From JBBQTU01 sp038213005 (lineage in GTDB: Bacteria > Planctomycetota > Phycisphaerae > Tepidisphaerales > Tepidisphaeraceae), in contig JBBQTU010000029.1 of the NCBI GenBank assembly GCA_038213005.1, forward strand, positions 1 to 25,579: 25,579 bases of DNA. The letters run 5' to 3'. The notes under the pieces are model-generated. The model searched no databases, was not told the DNA's origin, and saw only the letters and a list, made by a program, of their open reading frames with translations. Below are positions 21,380-25,579 of this stretch, piece by piece. Both the position numbers and the translations under genes were made by a program. Position 1 is the first letter of the stretch. The number at the start of each line of letters is the position of its first letter.

Positions 21380-21638
21380 GGGTATCTCGGCGTGACACGA
21401 TCAGGCCCGGCGTGGTCAGATCCGCGGGGCTGACCGGCACCCGGCGGATGTAGGTGTGTGGGTCCCACGGCCCGATCCACCAGTGCCAGGTCGCGCAGTT
21501 CCTGCTTCCGGTCACAATCGTGGGACGCGAAATGGCAAACTTGTGCGTCAGTTCCGTCGCGCCGGCTAAGCGACCGCTCTGCGTGCCCTCGCGAAAACAA
21601 TCGAGCACCGCGTGCTATCTCGGAATCCCTGCATCCAT
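21380..21638 (-). pseudogene. Remnant of a GntR-type transcription regulator
   Basis: On the minus strand one frame reads MDAGIPR, a TAG stop, then HAVLDCFREGTQSGRLAGATELTHKFAISRPTI. This matches the N-terminal winged-helix pattern of GntR regulators, including the recognition-helix signature of the FGVSRPTV kind. The stop stands where many members have Tyr. Just after, similarity passes to another frame (DRKQELRDLALVDRAVG, the expected second helix and wing) and then back to the first (HTYIRRVPVSPADLTTPGLIV, where GTYIRR is usual). One nonsense change and two compensating frameshifts therefore disrupt it. Past about 21380 similarity fades and the tRNA gene follows, so the effector-binding domain is gone. 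The call comes from reading the frames against remembered GntR patterns, without an alignment. Confidence 0.5.
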
Positions 21639-21761
21639 CTCCTGCCGCCATAGCTGTCAATACATCTTTCTCAAGACGGGCGCAACTTTCGTTGCGATGA
21701 TGGCCGATTTGGCGATAGCATTAATACGATGCCAGCCCATGGACCCGATGTAGAACGCCAT

Positions 21762-22872
21762 ATGACAAGTCAACTTGAATCCACGTGGCTGGATGCAGCA
21801 CTCGATCGCATCCGCCCGGTTCGAGTCGCCGTATTCGGCGACTTCTGCCTTGATGCCTACTGGCTGATCGAAGCGGATGAAAGCGAACTATCCCTCGAGA
21901 CGGGGCTGCCTCTGCGCCGGGTGCGCCAGCAGCGATACAGCTTAGGCGGCGCGGGCAACGTGGTGGCCAACCTCGTGGCGCTTGGCATCGCGGAGGTTCA
22001 CGCCATCGGGCTTGTCGGGAGCGATCTATTTGGCTGGCAGATACTCAAACTCCTCAAGGACTCGCATGTAAATGTAGAGGGGATGATCTGCGGCCAGAAC
22101 GACTGGCAGACACTGGTCTATTCCAAGCCGTGCATCCGGGATCGCGAACTGAACCGACTCGACTTCGGAAGCTTTGGCGTGCCCTCCAGCGCCAGCATCG
22201 AGGCGCTCACCGCGCACCTGGACCGGGTGGCCGACGGTCAGGGGGCCCAGGAAGTGCCGGGAATCAAGATCATCGAGCAGATGGACCCGGTCGGCGCAGG
22301 CGATACCACGATAGCGGCTCTGGCGGCCGTGCTTGCGGCCGGCGGCGATGTCTCTACCTCGGCCAGACTGGCGAACATCGCGGCGCCGATCACGGTACGC
22401 AAACGGCAAACCACCGGTACCGCCACGCCAGAGCAGATTTGCTCGGCCGGTCCTGATCTGGATTATGTCTATCTGCCGAAGCTGGCCGCCGACCCTCGGC
22501 GTGCGCGGCTGCTGGATGGCTCTGAGATCGAGATCGTCCGCCCGTTGCCGGCCAGCCGGCATAAAGATCCGTCATGTGATCTTCGACCATGATGGCACGC
22601 TTTCCACCTTGCGCGAGGTGCTCAATCGCATCATTCGCGAGAACGCTCTGCAGGGGCCGGAACTGGTCACGTTTGGCGATGGCCCGGTGGAGATGCGGCT
22701 AACGCGGCAAAGCGGCAGGATTGCCGTGAGTGTCGCGAGCGACGAGCTGCGGCGATTTGGCGCCAATCCTGTGAAGCGCACGCGCCTGATCCGTGGCGGC
22801 GCGGATCTGATCGTCCCGGACTACAGCCAGCTTGATGTCCTTCTGGGCGTGCTGGGAATTGGCCACACGTGA
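21762..22872 (+). pseudogene. Decayed PfkB sugar kinase-HAD phosphatase fusion
   Basis: Resembles the RfaE/HldE-like heptose kinases of lipopolysaccharide synthesis, fused to a HAD hydrolase. The N-terminal half has VAVFGDFCLDAYW and SLGGAGNVVANLVALG, and the kinase anion-hole motif DPVGAGDTT is present. However, only about 150 residues separate the first and last motifs, where about 245 are usual; the join is near 22235-22275. The frame stops at 22592. In the next frame, from about 22565, comes IRHVIFDHDGTLSTLRE, a HAD motif I, directly joined to VLNRI and then LVTFGDGPVEM...VASDELRRFGANPVKRTRLIRGGADLIVPDYSQ, a HAD C-terminal end. Removing one A from the AAA near 22563 restores the frame. 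About half of the HAD domain is missing at 22606-22622. There is no good ribosome site at 21762 or at ATG 21729. Confidence 0.75.
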
Positions 22873-22963
22873 CCCGCAATCCTGAGACGACACACCCCCC
22901 GGTCATGCCTCAGTTCAAAACTGACGGCGAGAACGCAACGGCACCAGGTCGGCACGTCCCCCG

Positions 22964-24844
22964 CTATTCCCACACAAGGACATAGGGCTGCCTGCCCGAC
23001 AGGGTCGGCGTCACCTGCCCGTTCTCTACTGCCAGCACGATGCCTTTATCACGTCCCTTGCAAGTGAGTGGAAAGAGGGTCGCGGTTGTGCGGGCCGCCC
23101 AACCAGAGGGTAACTTCCAGGTTCGCTGGCTGCCGTCTCGGCTGTAGAAGTAGATTTTCTTCTGCCCGCTCCAGGTATCGGGCCACATGCGGTCATAGCC
23201 GATGCCGAAGACGACGTCGCCGTTGCATGCGAAAAAGCCATTGCGATCCCAGCGAGCCTGCGTGCCATCGCTCCACTGGGCATGCATGCTGCCCTTGCGG
23301 AGGCTCACTGTGTTGATGCCGGCCCGCCACCGCACGGGAATCGCCGTATCGCCGAAAATGCCGGGCCGCTCGGTCGTCGCGGGGAACGCGATTTCGCCAA
23401 GCGATTCGCCGTTGACCGCCACCTCGGCCGTGCCGCCGAGCGGGGAGATGTAGCGAACCACAACAAAGCCATCACCGGCACCGACGGCAGGAATGTCCAA
23501 CGTCACCTGGCATCGGCCAGCCAGGCTGCCATCCAGTCGCGTGACAACCTTCCCGTTGGTCGCGCCGCTGGCGGGCTCCACGATGCATGGCTCGGCCAAC
23601 TCACCGTCGGATGCCTGTATCCCCGCGAGCCGGCGCTGAGCGGCGTCATAGAAATCGAACCGGTCGATGTTCAGGCGGCCCCGATGCTCGTCCAGGCGTT
23701 CGATCCCGCCGCCGCCCGGCAGACGCATGTTTCCCAGACCGATGTGATAAAGCTCTTGAATTACGGTGAGGTAGAACCCTTCAACCACCTGCGCCTGCGT
23801 GCGCCACTCGGCCGTCTCGGAAAACGCGGCATTCGCGCCGGCGCTGGTCGTGCCCGTCATGGCGGTCCCACCGCCCTCAATAGCCGTAAACTGTACCTGA
23901 CGGGCGACCATCTTCCCCTCAACATCGAGCGAATAGGCGCCCTGGTTGCCGTGAACATGCTGCCACTCGGCCCCGCGCCACGCCATGCAGCCCTGTGCCC
24001 AGCCAGTCTCGATCCGGCTGTAGTCATTGCCCGACATGCCGCCATGGTTCCAGTTGTAACGCGTCCACCAGGATGGGCTTTCTCCGCCGGGCTCGGTGCC
24101 CTTGGTCTTGATGTACTCCAGGATGTTGCGACGCCCTTCGCGCTGTGTCGCCTCGCTGCCGCCGAGCAGCCCATCTGGCAGCCCGGCCGTGAGGTTACTC
24201 CCCGTCGTGGTCAGCACATCAACGTACAGCAACAGTGGCGGATACGGCAGCCTGGCGAAGAACGCGTCGATCATCTCCCGTGCCAGACCCGAGTCCCAGA
24301 AGTTCTTGTAGTTGACGATGGCGAAGATATCCATCGGGTCGCCGGCCGGGACGTAGGGCATCTTCGCGACATCGAAGGGAATGCGCTGCGGCACATACGC
24401 CGGCCCCTTGAGCTGCACGCCGCACCCCTCGCCATCGCGCGTGAAGAACGCATTGGCCTCGCGGAGGCGATCGAAGAACGCTTGCGTCTCGGGGTAGTCT
24501 CGCAGCCCGACATTCACATCCGTCACGTTGGTGTGAAAGCTGATCCACGCGTTGTGCTTGTCGCGCATCTCCAACATGAACCCGGCGAGGGTGTCCCAGT
24601 TGTGGCCCACACGGTAGCTCGGCCGGTGGATGTAAGGCCAGAGGCCGTCCCAATTAGACGTGCTCTGGTCATGGCCGATCAGGCCGCTGGTGATGATGCA
24701 ACTGCGCACCGAGCCATCAAACAGATTCTGTATGGCGGCAATCGCCTCGGCGATGCGTGTCACACAGGCGTCTCCGTCGGGCGCTACGATACGCCAGACA
24801 AAGGTGCCTTTGATCCAATCGGGAGCCTGACTTGCCTGATTCAC
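22964..24844 (-). CDS. Putative glycoside hydrolase, GH101-like
   Basis: A 626-residue protein that I place, with reserve, near endo-alpha-N-acetylgalactosaminidases (GH101). Residues about 15-400 look like a catalytic barrel: HNAWISFHTNVTDV (97-110), FDVAKMPYVPAGDP, then LLLYVDVLTTTGSN (204-217), where D209 stands where GH101 has its nucleophile after a YVDV strand, and RYNWNHGGMSGNDYSRIETGW. Residues about 410-540 are a beta-rich region of carbohydrate-binding type (VVRYISPLGGTAEVAVNGESL). There is no signal peptide, so either it is cytoplasmic or export is unconventional. The start is GTG 24844 with GAGGTG upstream and an in-frame stop two codons before. It follows the propeller gene on the same strand. 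Substrate and exact family are not proven. Confidence 0.6.
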   Translation of the reverse strand: MNQASQAPDWIKGTFVWRIVAPDGDACVTRIAEAIAAIQNLFDGSVRSCIITSGLIGHDQSTSNWDGLWPYIHRPSYRVGHNWDTLAGFMLEMRDKHNAWISFHTNVTDVNVGLRDYPETQAFFDRLREANAFFTRDGEGCGVQLKGPAYVPQRIPFDVAKMPYVPAGDPMDIFAIVNYKNFWDSGLAREMIDAFFARLPYPPLLLYVDVLTTTGSNLTAGLPDGLLGGSEATQREGRRNILEYIKTKGTEPGGESPSWWTRYNWNHGGMSGNDYSRIETGWAQGCMAWRGAEWQHVHGNQGAYSLDVEGKMVARQVQFTAIEGGGTAMTGTTSAGANAAFSETAEWRTQAQVVEGFYLTVIQELYHIGLGNMRLPGGGGIERLDEHRGRLNIDRFDFYDAAQRRLAGIQASDGELAEPCIVEPASGATNGKVVTRLDGSLAGRCQVTLDIPAVGAGDGFVVVRYISPLGGTAEVAVNGESLGEIAFPATTERPGIFGDTAIPVRWRAGINTVSLRKGSMHAQWSDGTQARWDRNGFFACNGDVVFGIGYDRMWPDTWSGQKKIYFYSRDGSQRTWKLPSGWAARTTATLFPLTCKGRDKGIVLAVENGQVTPTLSGRQPYVLVWE

Positions 24845-25032
24845 ATCTCACCTCATTTAATCAATTCGCACCAACTCAAACGACGCGCATCGCTTTGCGG
24901 GCGCCCGGGCGATGGCATCATCAGCCACCGCGATACACTTATTCAACATTGGCAAACTGGCACCAGACGAGGGCACCGAGGTCAGGCCGGCGAGCCACCG
25001 TGGTGCCGTATAACTGAAGGCCCGCCGCCGGC

Positions 25033-25579
25033 TCAATCCGCTGCCAGCCTGATCAGTCGCTGGTTGCCCTGGTCGAAGACCACGCTGCGTGCCCCGCAGA
25101 TCGCGATGAGACCAGGTTTGTTGAGCGAACCCAGATCGGTCCCAGGTTTGTCGGTCTTGCCAAACTGCGCCTCAAGTTTGCCGCCTGCTGTAGTGAAGCA
25201 CAGTACGCGGTGACGGTCAGTGTCCGAGACCATCAGGCGAGTCCCGTCCACAGCGATGCTGACATTGGCGCCGAAATGCTCGGCGGGACCGGTACCCCAA
25301 CTGTTCCAGCGACGCGTTTCCTGCCAGTCGTCGCCAGTCGGCGCAAACTCCACAACATAACCATCCAGAGCGGCCAGCAGGGTTTGATCGTCCTTCATCG
25401 CCAGAGAGGTCAGTTGTTCACCGGGCTTAGAGGTCTTGAAGGCCACGGGGCCACCTGTGGCGCGATAGCGACCGTTGTCATGCAACCGCAGGCTCAGGGC
25501 GCCTGCGGCATCGGCCAGCGTCAGGAAGACCAAGCCATCTCCTCGCTTGTAGAGCACCGAGGGGAACACCCTGCTCGAA
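25033..25579 (-). CDS. C-terminal part of an NHL-type beta-propeller protein, cut by the window edge
   Basis: The frame is open to the last base, so the N-terminus is missing; a GTG at 25569 is an internal codon. The visible 180 or so residues show repeated beta-propeller blades with NHL features: LMVSDTDRHRVLCFTTAGGKLEAQFGKTDKPG and a following closing blade ending SVVFDQGNQRLIRLAAD. An earlier stretch (LTSLAMKDDQTLLAALDGYVVEFAPTGDDW) looks like another blade. Such proteins are usually binding scaffolds or periplasmic/extracellular proteins; without the start, location is unknown. It lies 188 bases before the GH101-like gene on the same strand. Confidence 0.7.
   Translation of the reverse strand, partial: SSRVFPSVLYKRGDGLVFLTLADAAGALSLRLHDNGRYRATGGPVAFKTSKPGEQLTSLAMKDDQTLLAALDGYVVEFAPTGDDWQETRRWNSWGTGPAEHFGANVSIAVDGTRLMVSDTDRHRVLCFTTAGGKLEAQFGKTDKPGTDLGSLNKPGLIAICGARSVVFDQGNQRLIRLAAD

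Noticed and set aside
21060..21395. Open frame containing SIAQWLEQETHNLLVGG
   Set aside because: This peptide is the translation of the tRNA(CAT) gene itself, a common false protein; no ribosome site or domain supports it.
21246..21638. Integrated element at tRNA(CAT) with a duplicated tRNA 3' end
   Set aside because: No second copy of the tRNA 3' end and no integrase were seen in the window.
23282..25213. 643-codon plus-strand open frame opposite the GH101-like gene
   Set aside because: Antisense shadow without ribosome site; it crosses the gap between two genes and shows no domains. The minus-strand frame has a good GTG start with ribosome site.

Overview
The window looks like a GC-rich bacterial chromosome fragment from a planctomycete, most likely an anaerobic or facultative member of the Phycisphaerae side of the phylum. 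This is inferred from gene content, not from a marker gene: a long sigma-70-like factor with extra N-terminal helix-turn-helix regions, two unlike GroEL proteins, CGAA-rich intergenic repeats, a PfkB-HAD sugar kinase fusion and a GH101-like hydrolase. No rRNA, CRISPR array, insertion sequence or replication origin was seen.

Layout. 1-2000: the start of an unknown minus-strand gene, then a plus-strand sigma factor whose near-consensus promoter ends about 10 bases before its ATG. 2045-10600: a long minus-strand stress block, read right to left as groEL2, a retropepsin-like protease, brnT-brnA toxin-antitoxin, groES, groEL1, a strong terminator, dnaJ-grpE-fmdB, Fe-type superoxide dismutase, and a very acidic protein of unknown function. 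10979-12828: an MscS channel converging on a DUF374-type acyltransferase, with tRNA-Arg(CCT) just upstream of the latter. 13017-20797: a five-gene minus-strand [NiFe]-hydrogenase operon ordered hoxE-F-U-Y-H. 21246-22872: tRNA(CAT) followed by two decayed genes, a GntR-type regulator and a PfkB-HAD fusion. 22964-25579: a GH101-like hydrolase and the C-terminal end of an NHL-type beta-propeller protein.

The most notable system is the hydrogenase. HoxH and HoxY form a short group 3-type [NiFe] catalytic dimer. HoxE, HoxF and HoxU form the NADH-dehydrogenase-like diaphorase arm, but two of them are enlarged. HoxU continues into a NuoG-like domain. HoxF carries a second, complete NfnB/GltD-like FAD-NAD(P) module with its own cysteine-rich segment. 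The complex could therefore connect H2, NAD(H) and a second pyridine nucleotide (probably NADP(H)), and may be a bifurcating enzyme; this is inference from domains. A good extended -10 promoter and a direct repeat precede the operon.

The regulatory sequence is also informative: a four-site TGTCTC array before brnT, an inverted repeat at the probable groEL2 start site in place of any visible CIRCE element, a hairpin-forming repeat between groES and groEL1, and two genes (the sigma factor and the acyltransferase) that appear to be translated from almost leaderless messages.
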